Assembly (NCBI GenBank): GCA_035628995.1
Contig: DASPIR010000008.1
Span: 1 to 64,000, forward strand
Length of the DNA stretch: 64,000 nt
DNA from: Clostridia bacterium
GTDB taxonomy: Bacteria; Bacillota; Clostridia; Lutisporales; Lutisporaceae
Reading direction: 5' to 3'
In this document: piece after piece, positions 53,047 to 60,810 of the stretch
How positions within the stretch are numbered: position 1 is the first letter of the stretch
Layout of the letters: the number at the start of each line of letters is the position of its first letter
The notes under the pieces: model-generated
Database searches by the model: none
The model's input: only the letters and a program-made list of their open reading frames with translations
What the model was told of the DNA's origin: nothing
Program-made: the position numbers and the translations under genes

Positions 53047-54427
53047 AAGCAGTATATTCCTTAAACTTATAATTACGCTTATTATATGCATTACAGCATT
53101 TATGGCTACATTTATATATAGTGGAAAAATAACATTCTCTATTTCATCGGATATCGACAATATAATAAGTGCAGCGGACAGCATCTTTATAGAAATAACA
53201 AGGCATTGCTCAGATTTAAATGATTATGATCCGGGCAACCAAGCATATATAAATGAGCTGGCAAAGTATTACGGACTTCAAATTATAGCTACTGACAAGA
53301 ATGGTATAATACTGGTTAAATCAGAGAATGTTGAAGAAAATGAGATTGACATAAAAGAAGTAAAAAGGATTATTACTAAGACATCATATCAGGGTGAGGG
53401 ATATTTATATAGATTTTATCCATATGATCATTTTAGTCGTGGTATGGTAAATATTATAATCAGAGGTGTTCCCAAACGCGAACTGCTGTATAGTACCAAC
53501 GGTAATGTGCTCTTAGGCGCAATGCAAGGGTTGGGAGTATTTATAATACTATTCTTTCTTCTCACCCGGAACAGGATAAAGTATGTAAGGGAGCTTTCGG
53601 AAGGATTGCAGGAAATATCCAGTGGAAACTTGGATTTCAGGGTCCGTGAGTTAGGGAATGATGAACTGCGGTTTTTAGGTGAAAATATTAATCTTATGAC
53701 AGGTGAACTGCAAGAAAAGATAAGAAATGAGATAAGGGTAGAAAAATCTAAGAATGAATTAGTAACAAACGTCTCTCACGACTTAAGAGCGCCCTTGACA
53801 TCAATTATGGGCTATGTAAATCTACTAAGAGAAAAAAGATATCAGGATGATAATCAGGTAGAACACTATATAGATATTTTGCATAACAAGAGTTTCAAGC
53901 TTAAACAATTGGTAGATGATTTATTTGAGTATATGCTTTTAAACAATGAAGTCAAAGTCATAGAACAGACAATCTGCATGAATGAACTGCTAAATCAGCT
54001 GTTGGAGGAGCTCTTACCGCTTTGTGAGGAACGGCAGTTAAAATTCAAAACGGATATTCCGGCCAATAAAGTGCTGGTTAAAGCCGAACCCGACAAATTG
54101 GCAAGAGTTTTTGAAAACATACTTATCAATGCGATAAGGTATTCATATGATTTCAGTGAGATTAACGTACGATTGCTTGCTGACAAGGACTATGCCATAG
54201 TTGAAATAACAAATAGCTGTGATGAAATCCCTGCTAAAGAACTGCCTCTTTTGTTTGAAAGGTTTTATAAGGTGGAAAAATCAAGACCCTCCACCGAAGG
54301 CTCGGGGCTTGGACTGGCAATAGCTAAAAGCATAGTCGATATGCATGGGGGTGAAATTTCTGCTAGTAGTGAGAACAACGAGATAACATTTACTATACGT
54401 CTTAAGGCTATCAGTGATAAAATATAG
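53036..54427 (+). CDS. Sensor histidine kinase, VanS-like
   Basis: 463 residues: first membrane helix (about 8-29), an extracellular sensing domain (about 30-155), second helix (about 158-177), HAMP, HisKA with phospho-acceptor H248 (NVSHDLRAPLTSI), and HATPase with GSGLGLAIAKSI. The TTG start lies inside the end of the response regulator gene, so translation is coupled. The signal is unknown. Confidence 0.95.
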   Translation: MRIKSSIFLKLIITLIICITAFMATFIYSGKITFSISSDIDNIISAADSIFIEITRHCSDLNDYDPGNQAYINELAKYYGLQIIATDKNGIILVKSENVEENEIDIKEVKRIITKTSYQGEGYLYRFYPYDHFSRGMVNIIIRGVPKRELLYSTNGNVLLGAMQGLGVFIILFFLLTRNRIKYVRELSEGLQEISSGNLDFRVRELGNDELRFLGENINLMTGELQEKIRNEIRVEKSKNELVTNVSHDLRAPLTSIMGYVNLLREKRYQDDNQVEHYIDILHNKSFKLKQLVDDLFEYMLLNNEVKVIEQTICMNELLNQLLEELLPLCEERQLKFKTDIPANKVLVKAEPDKLARVFENILINAIRYSYDFSEINVRLLADKDYAIVEITNSCDEIPAKELPLLFERFYKVEKSRPSTEGSGLGLAIAKSIVDMHGGEISASSENNEITFTIRLKAISDKI

Positions 54428-54467
54428 CTGTATACTATTTTAATTATAGGGGTGGTCGGTTGTGTTT

Positions 54468-54776
54468 ATGAAGCCTCATTTGATTATACTTCCATTAAAT
54501 TTGTTGGCTGGACTGATATATTGCTTACTAGCAAAGAAAATGTCTATAGAGTCATATTCAAATGTACTGGCAATCATCGGAGGAACATATCTCGCCATTG
54601 GAGGACTGGGTTTTATGGGGGGAATGTTTTCCGAAACGGATTATACTCAGAACTTCTCCAGGGACTCAAACCAAAGAAACACTGATAACGCTAACCGTAG
54701 TAAATTCAACATTATAGTTCTTATAATTGGAATAACTACAATGCTGTTTTCTTTTGCGGTACTTGCTTTTCAGTAG
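54468..54776 (+). CDS. Small two-helix membrane protein, unknown
   Basis: 102 residues, ATG after GGGTGG. It has a pair of hydrophobic segments at about 5-22 and 33-52, then a polar loop rich in Asn/Asp/Arg (RDSNQRNTDNANRSK), and a last helix at about 80-100. It follows the kinase by 40 bp and may belong to the same operon. The family is not recognised. Confidence 0.6.
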   Translation: MKPHLIILPLNLLAGLIYCLLAKKMSIESYSNVLAIIGGTYLAIGGLGFMGGMFSETDYTQNFSRDSNQRNTDNANRSKFNIIVLIIGITTMLFSFAVLAFQ

Positions 54777-54876
54777 CCTTCAATAATTGGCGTCTTGACT
54801 CGCAGCAATACCTGTAGACTGATTTGCCTGATTTGGCAGGTTGCTCTATATAGTAAATATAATAATAAGTTTTTAA

Positions 54877-54912
54877 GAGATAGTCATTGTAAATGCCTAT
54901 CTCTTTTTTTAC
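54877..54912 (+). terminator. Terminator-like hairpin of the GATAGGCATT type
   Basis: AGAGATAGTCATT pairs with AATGCCTATCTCT (54877-54904) and is followed by seven T. The stem is of the same kind as the hairpin of the dispersed repeat family, but the repeat core is not found upstream. Confidence 0.75.
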
Positions 54913-55043
54913 TATATATATCTATCAAAATGTACAAATCTTCAGTTCAATATTAACCAAAAATGCTTATCCAACATAATAATGGTAGGGGAATATAAAT
55001 TCTTTGATTTATAGAAGCATAATAATAAAAAGGAGGTGAGATT

Positions 55044-55373
55044 TTGGAACATGTATTTGATTCCCACGGTAGGCTTCAGGGTTATGTTGATGGCGATGTA
55101 ATTTATGACGGTTGGAACCGCGTTGCGGGTTATACTGATGGTTCTATGATTTATGACCAGTACTCCAACCCTATGGCATATGTAGACGGCAGATATGTTT
55201 ATGGAATGGATGGTCGACCTATGGGATATTACACAGGCGACTATAGAGTATACGATATGGCGGGTAATTATATGGGCTATGGAAATCAAGGCTTCAGGGG
55301 AGCACTTGGGACTATCCTTCTACTTTTACTCCTTAGGCGGCTTTTCAGACGCAGACGACGCAGATTCATCTAG
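55044..55373 (+). CDS. Small repeat protein (beta-flower-like) with basic C-terminus
   Basis: 109 residues, TTG start after AAAGGAGG. The first 85 residues hold five to six repeats of about 15 residues with the pattern GY-x-DG-x-x-(I/V)Y-D (GYVDGDVIYDGWNRVAGYTDG...), as in the short 4-fold beta-flower proteins. The C-terminus is a hydrophobic stretch (ALGTILLLLLL) followed by RRLFRRRRRRF, which suggests membrane attachment. Function unknown. Confidence 0.7.
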   Translation: MEHVFDSHGRLQGYVDGDVIYDGWNRVAGYTDGSMIYDQYSNPMAYVDGRYVYGMDGRPMGYYTGDYRVYDMAGNYMGYGNQGFRGALGTILLLLLLRRLFRRRRRRFI

Positions 55374-55460
55374 ACTGTATGTCCGTTGTACAATGGAATA
55401 GGATAAAGTTACTAAAGAAATTCCCCACTTATAAAAATGTATCAAAGCAGGCACTACTCC

Positions 55461-55499
55461 AAAAAAAATAAGAGAGCTGAATCGAATAGCTTTCAGCTC
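55461..55499 (-). terminator. Terminator of the spoVA operon
   Basis: On the minus strand GAGCTGAA pairs with TTCAGCTC (stem 55474-55481 with 55492-55499), followed by an AT tail and a T run (eight A on the plus strand at 55461-55468). Confidence 0.8.
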
Positions 55500-55508
55500 A
55501 ATTTTGAA

Positions 55509-55715
55509 CTATTGCTGCTTGTATTGTGGTTCTTGATCTTCGACATATTGCTGTCTTCCTTTTAATGTGTCGACTGCACTGTCTAATGTCTGCGCCAACT
55601 GCTGGAAAGTCTGCTTTGCTTGTTGATCCTGTGTTTCCAGGGAAAAGACTTTCATGCTGGCTGCTGCGCTTTGAACTGTAGCGATAGCTTGCTGTAGCTG
55701 TGTACCAACTGTCAT
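55509..55715 (-). CDS. DUF1657 domain protein, copy 2
   Basis: 68 residues, helical, with the family marks MTVGTQLQQAIATVQSAAASMK and EDQEPQYK at the end. The start follows AAGGAGG. It is the last gene of the spoVA-like operon. DUF1657 proteins occur at both ends of spoVA2mob-type operons. Role unknown. Confidence 0.9.
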   Translation of the reverse strand: MTVGTQLQQAIATVQSAAASMKVFSLETQDQQAKQTFQQLAQTLDSAVDTLKGRQQYVEDQEPQYKQQ

Positions 55716-55749
55716 TCTTCCAACCTCCTTTCAAATATAGCTTTATATT

Positions 55750-56106
55750 TTAGCCTTTTGGTTTAAAAACCAAGGCAGCTAAAAAACCAAATATAATGGC
55801 TGAAGAGATACCTGCACTGGTAATCTCAAAGATGCCCGTCAATACACCTACGAGCCCTGTACGCTCAGCCTCCTGCAAAGCACCTTTTACCAACTGGTTG
55901 CCGAAGCTGCTGATGGGGACAGATGCCCCCGCACCCGCAAACTTTACCAGCTTATCGTATAAACCGAAACCTCCCAGAATGGAACCTGCCACTACCAAAG
56001 TGCACATGGTATGGGCTGGTGTCAGTTTCAGTCCATCCATTAGGAGCTGCCCGATAACACATATTAATCCACCGATAATAAATGCCCAAATGAACTTATC
56101 CAACAC
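55750..56106 (-). CDS. spoVAE: Stage V sporulation protein AE (SpoVAE-type)
   Basis: 118 residues, membrane protein with four hydrophobic segments, matching SpoVAEb (FIWAFIIGGLICVIGQLLMDGL, HTMCTLVVAGSILGGFG). Part of the SpoVA channel in the inner spore membrane that moves dipicolinic acid. It lies 12 bp after SpoVAD. Confidence 0.9.
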   Translation of the reverse strand: MLDKFIWAFIIGGLICVIGQLLMDGLKLTPAHTMCTLVVAGSILGGFGLYDKLVKFAGAGASVPISSFGNQLVKGALQEAERTGLVGVLTGIFEITSAGISSAIIFGFLAALVFKPKG

Positions 56107-56118
56107 GACATCTCCCTC

Positions 56119-57120
56119 TCACATTTCTATGGAAACTGCGTGAGCTACACACGGAATGGTCTCCTTCTGTTGGTATGACATGGGGGAAAGCAGTGCTCCG
56201 GTTGCAATAACTAGAATTCTGCTAAGCTCTCCCCTTTTAAGGCGGTTAATCAGATGCCCGTAAGTCGTTGTTGCTGCGCAAGCACAGCCGCTTCCCCCGG
56301 CAAAAACCGGCTGGTCATCCTTATACATCATTATTCCGCAGTCCGTCAGCTTCTCTTCAGGTATGTTCATTCCATGCTTCTTTAAAAGGTCACCGGCTAT
56401 CCTATGCCCGACTCTGCCTAGATCTCCGGTTGCGATTAAATCATAATGGGAAGCATCAACATTCAAATCTTTGAAGTGTGCCTCTATAGTGTCAACAGCT
56501 GCCGGTGCCATTGCTGCTCCCATATTGAACGGGTCGGAAAGTCCCATATCCACCACGCGCCCAATGGTCGCAGAAACAACATGGGGGCCGTCTCCTTTGG
56601 CAGATAAAACTGCAGCACCGGCTCCTGTAACTGTCCACTGTGCGGTAGGCGGCTTTTGTGCTCCATATTCTGTCGGGTATCTATACTGTTTTTCTGAAGC
56701 GGCATTATGACTGGAGGTACCAACAAGTGCGTTTTGTGCAAATCCTGTATCTACAATCAGAGAAGCGATAGCCAAGCCTTCCATGGAGCTGGAACAAGCA
56801 CCGTATATCCCAAGAAAGGGAACTGCCAGCGTTCGTGCTGTAAAGCTGCTGGGTATAATCTGATTGATCAAGTCTCCGCTTAAGAAAAATTGGATATCTT
56901 CCTTTTTTAAGCCTGCTTTTTTTATTGCTGTTTCACAGGCTTGCTCCAACATCTTTTTTTCTGCTTTTTCATAACTGTCCTGTCCCAGCCAAAGATCATC
57001 ATGCAGCAGATCAAAGTCCTTTGATAAAGCTCCTTGTGCCTCAAAGGGCCCACCTATAGCGGCGGAGCCTGCTATGATCGGTTTTGACTCAAAAACCCAG
57101 GTTTGATGGCCCTGCAGCAT
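56119..57120 (-). CDS. spoVAD: Stage V sporulation protein AD
   Basis: 333 residues, thiolase-like fold as known for SpoVAD, with GACSSSMEGLAIAS in the usual active-site region and GGSGCACAATTTYGHL near the C-terminus. It binds dipicolinic acid during its uptake into the spore. The start codon follows the SpoVAC stop directly. Confidence 0.95.
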   Translation of the reverse strand: MLQGHQTWVFESKPIIAGSAAIGGPFEAQGALSKDFDLLHDDLWLGQDSYEKAEKKMLEQACETAIKKAGLKKEDIQFFLSGDLINQIIPSSFTARTLAVPFLGIYGACSSSMEGLAIASLIVDTGFAQNALVGTSSHNAASEKQYRYPTEYGAQKPPTAQWTVTGAGAAVLSAKGDGPHVVSATIGRVVDMGLSDPFNMGAAMAPAAVDTIEAHFKDLNVDASHYDLIATGDLGRVGHRIAGDLLKKHGMNIPEEKLTDCGIMMYKDDQPVFAGGSGCACAATTTYGHLINRLKRGELSRILVIATGALLSPMSYQQKETIPCVAHAVSIEM

Positions 57121-57600
57121 TTACATCCCACCCAACATTTTAATTATGACTTTCACTAATGCAACAACAAAGGCTGAGAAGACACCATATACAATAACCG
57201 GTCCTGCTAACTTGAACATATTTCCCCCTACGCCCAAGACAAAGCCCTCGCTCTTATGCTCGAGAGCAGCTGAGGCAATAGTATTGGCGAATCCGGTCAC
57301 CGGCACGGCAGTTCCTGCCCCTCCCCACTGTGCCAAATGGTCATAGACCCCAAGGCAAGTAAGTGAAACAGAAATAAAAATAAGTACCGCAACTGTCGGG
57401 CTTCCTGATGTTATTTCGTCAAACTTGAAAAAGGTCATAAAAATCCACTGTATTCCCTGTCCTATCGTGCAGATAATGCCGCCGGCAAAAAATGCCTTTA
57501 TGCAATTTTTGAATATTGGTCTTTGGGGCTCTCTTGCTTTGGCAAAGTCTTGATATTGCTGTTGTACAGGTGTAAGGTTCTTTCTTTTTTTACTTGACAC
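57121..57600 (-). CDS. spoVAC: Stage V sporulation protein AC
   Basis: 159 residues from the GTG eight bases after AGAAGG (a GTG three codons upstream is too close to the ribosome site). Family match over the whole length: LTPVQQQYQDFAKAREPQRPIFKNC, then four membrane helices. SpoVAC is the mechanosensitive channel part of the SpoVA complex. Confidence 0.95.
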   Translation of the reverse strand: MSSKKRKNLTPVQQQYQDFAKAREPQRPIFKNCIKAFFAGGIICTIGQGIQWIFMTFFKFDEITSGSPTVAVLIFISVSLTCLGVYDHLAQWGGAGTAVPVTGFANTIASAALEHKSEGFVLGVGGNMFKLAGPVIVYGVFSAFVVALVKVIIKMLGGM

Positions 57601-57612
57601 AAATAACACCTT

Positions 57613-58473
57613 CTATTTAAGCAGATATGGTTTAAGTATTCTTAGCAGTTCTTCCAGTTTTTTCGCGTTTCTATTATACATAACCTTTGCATTTTCATTT
57701 TGTGTTTCTAAAGCAAATGTCTCAAGATTCGCCTGGCTTTTTTCCAGGCCGGCGTAAAGCATTTCCTTTACCTTGGGTTTCGGATTCTCAATGGAATCAT
57801 CAAAAAGGTCCACGTATAGCTCCCCGGACGAATCCACCTGTGCAATAAAGACATTGTCCAAGGATACACCCAGCGTTTCAAACTGAGTCTTTAGCCAATC
57901 CTTGTTGTGGCCCAGAGAGGCCAGCGGTTCATAAAGGATATTACCGTCCAATACGACCGTCTGCGGCTCTGTCAATGGAGAGACTTTGATATCCAGATCT
58001 TGAACTGTAACCGGGTTTTTGTCAGACTTCATAAATACGCTGATATCCCCGGTAGTTTCCAGTACGGCAAACTCAACATCGGCTAAAGAAAATGCATTCT
58101 TCGTCCGGAGCGCCCTCAGAAGCTCATCACCTGTCAATCTTGCCTTCAGAAGGCTTTGTTCCATAATCCTGCCGTGTTTGATCAAGACTGTTTCCTTACC
58201 ATAAATTACGTCATGTATCCATTTGCTTTTTAGAGCCAGATACTCCAGGACAATGGTGCTTATAACCCAGACCCCGAGAGGGATAAGCCCCAGGACGGGG
58301 TTTGTAATGACATTTGCTGAGACAAGTGCTGTAAGCACGGCTATAACAATATAGCTCACCATATGAAAAGGAGTTATCCGTACTATGCTTCTTTTACCCA
58401 TGAATCGTACTGCAGCTAGTAATAAAACAAATATTAAAGCTGACTTGATTAGAACTTGTACCCATGTCTCCAT
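57613..58473 (-). CDS. DUF421 (YetF-like) membrane protein in the spoVA operon
   Basis: 286 residues: three N-terminal membrane helices, then the conserved cytoplasmic DUF421 domain (MGKRSIVRITPFHMVSYIV; LLKARLTGDELLRALRTKNAF; LADVEFAVLETTGDISVFMKS) and a C-terminal helical tail that ends like DUF1657 (LETFALETQNENAKVMYN), as in YetF proteins of spoVA2mob operons. Second gene of the operon. Confidence 0.9.
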   Translation of the reverse strand: METWVQVLIKSALIFVLLLAAVRFMGKRSIVRITPFHMVSYIVIAVLTALVSANVITNPVLGLIPLGVWVISTIVLEYLALKSKWIHDVIYGKETVLIKHGRIMEQSLLKARLTGDELLRALRTKNAFSLADVEFAVLETTGDISVFMKSDKNPVTVQDLDIKVSPLTEPQTVVLDGNILYEPLASLGHNKDWLKTQFETLGVSLDNVFIAQVDSSGELYVDLFDDSIENPKPKVKEMLYAGLEKSQANLETFALETQNENAKVMYNRNAKKLEELLRILKPYLLK

Positions 58474-58486
58474 ATTGATACCTCAT

Positions 58487-58693
58487 TTAGTTTCCTTTGT
58501 ATTGCGGCTCCTGATACTCTAATAACGACAATCTTTTTTCAAGGTCATTAATAATTTCTGTTGTTGTTTCCACAGCTTCATCGTATACTGCCCTGATTTC
58601 TTCTTCTTTAGCTTGGGCTGCATAAAGCCTGATAGTTCCTTGACTGCCCTTTAAAGTAGCAAGAACTTGCTTGACCTGAGATGCTACCGTCAT
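58487..58693 (-). CDS. DUF1657 domain protein, copy 1
   Basis: 68 residues, first gene of the operon (MTVASQVKQVLATLKGSQGTIR...EYQEPQYKGN). It has the same family pattern as the copy at 55509. A GGAGGAA site precedes the ATG. The 190-bp gap before it is shared with the divergent DUF421 gene and must hold both promoters; no clear sigma-G site was found by eye. Confidence 0.9.
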   Translation of the reverse strand: MTVASQVKQVLATLKGSQGTIRLYAAQAKEEEIRAVYDEAVETTTEIINDLEKRLSLLEYQEPQYKGN

Positions 58694-58884
58694 AAATAAT
58701 TCCTCCGTTTCAGGTATTAGTTTCTCTTTTGGAGTGTCGTTTATACTAAATATTACTTGTAAATATTTTCAAGTAACCAGATATAGTTTTGCTATTTCTT
58801 GATTTATAGAGTAAATGAATATTTATTTGAGATACTATATTGGTGCATTCAATATTATAAAATTTGCCTATTAGGAGGTTGCCG

Positions 58885-59598
58885 ATGCCGATATTGTTTG
58901 TTGTTATCATTCGTTCCGTTTTATCTTTTTTTGCATTATTACTACTTGTAAGATTAATAGGTAAACAACAGATTTCTCAGCTCACTTTCTTTGATTATGC
59001 GGTAGGTATCACAATCGGCTCTATTGCATCTACGCTCTCAGTACAGGTAGATGAAAATACTACTGCTACCTTGGTGGGTATGGGGGTCTGGGCTTCACTT
59101 GCTATTTTACTCGCGTATCTAGGCGTGCATAACGTATGGGTGCGCAAGGTCGTAGAAGGGGAGGCAACGGTGGTTATCGAAAATGGTAAAATCCTTGAAA
59201 AACACCTTAGTCGGATTCGCATTTCAATGGATGAGCTTATTTCCGAACTTCGAACTCAGGGGGTTTTTAATATCTCTGATGTTGAATTTGCCCTGTTTGA
59301 GCCGGGTGGCAAGCTCAGTATACAAAAAAAGTCCCCAAAGCAGCCACTTACTCCTGAAGACTTAAGTATTACTACCCAGTATAAAGGTTTACCTACAAAC
59401 CTGATAATGGATGGAATTTTATTAGTCGATGCCCTTCAGTCTCTCAAGCTGTCCAAGGCTTGGTTGAAGCATCAGCTGAACAAGCAGAATATTAATAATA
59501 TGAGCGATATATCATTAGCCCAATTGGACACAATGGGGAATCTCTATGTTGATCTGAAAGGCGATAAGCAATATTACATCATTTCTACGAATAATTAG
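58885..59598 (+). CDS. DUF421 domain membrane protein, divergent copy
   Basis: 237 residues from the ATG six bases after AGGAGG. Three membrane helices then the DUF421 cytoplasmic domain (RLIGKQQISQLTFFDYAVGITIGSIAS, HLSRIRISMDELISELRTQGVFNISDVEFALFEPGGKLSI). A relative of the gene at 57613 but without its tail. It is paired with a DUF4363 lipoprotein gene 18 bp downstream, the usual couple in spore-formers. Role unknown. Confidence 0.9.
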   Translation: MPILFVVIIRSVLSFFALLLLVRLIGKQQISQLTFFDYAVGITIGSIASTLSVQVDENTTATLVGMGVWASLAILLAYLGVHNVWVRKVVEGEATVVIENGKILEKHLSRIRISMDELISELRTQGVFNISDVEFALFEPGGKLSIQKKSPKQPLTPEDLSITTQYKGLPTNLIMDGILLVDALQSLKLSKAWLKHQLNKQNINNMSDISLAQLDTMGNLYVDLKGDKQYYIISTNN

Positions 59599-59616
59599 AA
59601 GCGTGGAGGATTACAC

Positions 59617-59976
59617 ATGATAAAGAAATCTGTCATCTTTACTCTGATAACAACAGTATTAATTGCCTTATGCTCTTGTACCCTGCTAGTGAAGCCTCTT
59701 GATAAGAATATACATTTTTCTGAGCAGCTGTCACAGCTTGAGAATGATATTCGAAATGAAAACTGGGAGAAAGCAGATGAAAACCTCGAAGCTGCAAAGA
59801 AAGCATGGAAAAGGCTGAAGCCATATATTCAAGTTGAGATTGATCATGATTATGTGCATCAAATTGAAGAGAATCTCGCTAAATTGGAAGCGTATATCGA
59901 TACTGAAGAACAGGCGGATGCATTGGCAAACATGCTGCTAATTCAAGAAACGTGGGAAGATATTGAATCTCTGTAA
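59617..59976 (+). CDS. DUF4363 family lipoprotein
   Basis: 119 residues: lipoprotein signal (VLIALCSC) with a lipidated Cys near residue 21-23, followed by helices (ENDIRNENWEKADENLEAAKKAWKRLKPYIQVEIDHDYV) typical of DUF4363. Partner of the DUF421 protein before it. Confidence 0.85.
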   Translation: MIKKSVIFTLITTVLIALCSCTLLVKPLDKNIHFSEQLSQLENDIRNENWEKADENLEAAKKAWKRLKPYIQVEIDHDYVHQIEENLAKLEAYIDTEEQADALANMLLIQETWEDIESL

Positions 59977-60177
59977 GGGCATATGTATCGGCAGAAACAG
60001 CTGAGTTGAAGAACTACAAAATTAAAGCAATCGAGGAATCTGCTGCAATACTCACAAGCATTGATTAACAATGGGTCTTAGACCCATCTTTTTTTGCGCA
60101 GCAAGGTTTACTTTTAGGAGCAAGGGCGTATAATAAAAGAGAATGATATATTCGCTTTTGTAATGGAGGTAAATTAA

Positions 60178-60810
60178 TTGCAGTATAAAAAGGATGAGAT
60201 AAAGGGGAAAATTGATGCTGCTGCATTAGCAGTATTTGCAGAGAAGGGCTACAAAGGAGCCAAAATCTCTGATATAGGGGAGAGAGCAGGAGTATCAGTG
60301 GGCAATATCTATAGGTATTATGGCAGCAAGGATGATATATTTTACGCCATTATCAGCGAGAGCTTCATAGAAGATACCAAAGGGCTGCTTAAGCAGAAGA
60401 TAGAAGCTTCTGAGGGGCGGGATAGTCTTCTGGAAGAGCAGCAGGACAGCTTTTGGCTTGTCAACGAGGAAGTAATAGACTTCATGGTAGAAAATCGCCG
60501 TAAATTGATTATTGTATTTGAAAAAAGTGAAGGTACAAAATATGAAAAAGCTAAAAGTGAGCTGGTTGAATTCATTCTTGTGGAAGTGAGAAAAAGCATG
60601 GCTGCACAGTCGGGGACTTCTGAAATAAGGATCCTGGATAGTTTTACTGCAGGCATCATTTATAAAAACTTGATTGATATGGTGTTAGGCATTATGGAGG
60701 AGTCTACGGACTCTGAAACGGCAAGAAGATGCCTGCGTGCAGTCAACACATATCATATGTTTGGAATTAGCGGGTTTGTTGCAAATAAGGGGGAGCTTTA
60801 TGGATATTGA
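60178..60810 (+). CDS. TetR/AcrR family regulator (helD-linked)
   Basis: 210 residues, TTG start after GGAGG. HTH: ALAVFAEKGYKGAKISDIGERAGVSVGNIYRYYGSKDDIFYAI. The C-terminal domain is of the larger, unassigned sort. It overlaps the HelD-like gene by 11 bp and probably controls it. Confidence 0.9.
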   Translation: MQYKKDEIKGKIDAAALAVFAEKGYKGAKISDIGERAGVSVGNIYRYYGSKDDIFYAIISESFIEDTKGLLKQKIEASEGRDSLLEEQQDSFWLVNEEVIDFMVENRRKLIIVFEKSEGTKYEKAKSELVEFILVEVRKSMAAQSGTSEIRILDSFTAGIIYKNLIDMVLGIMEESTDSETARRCLRAVNTYHMFGISGFVANKGELYGY

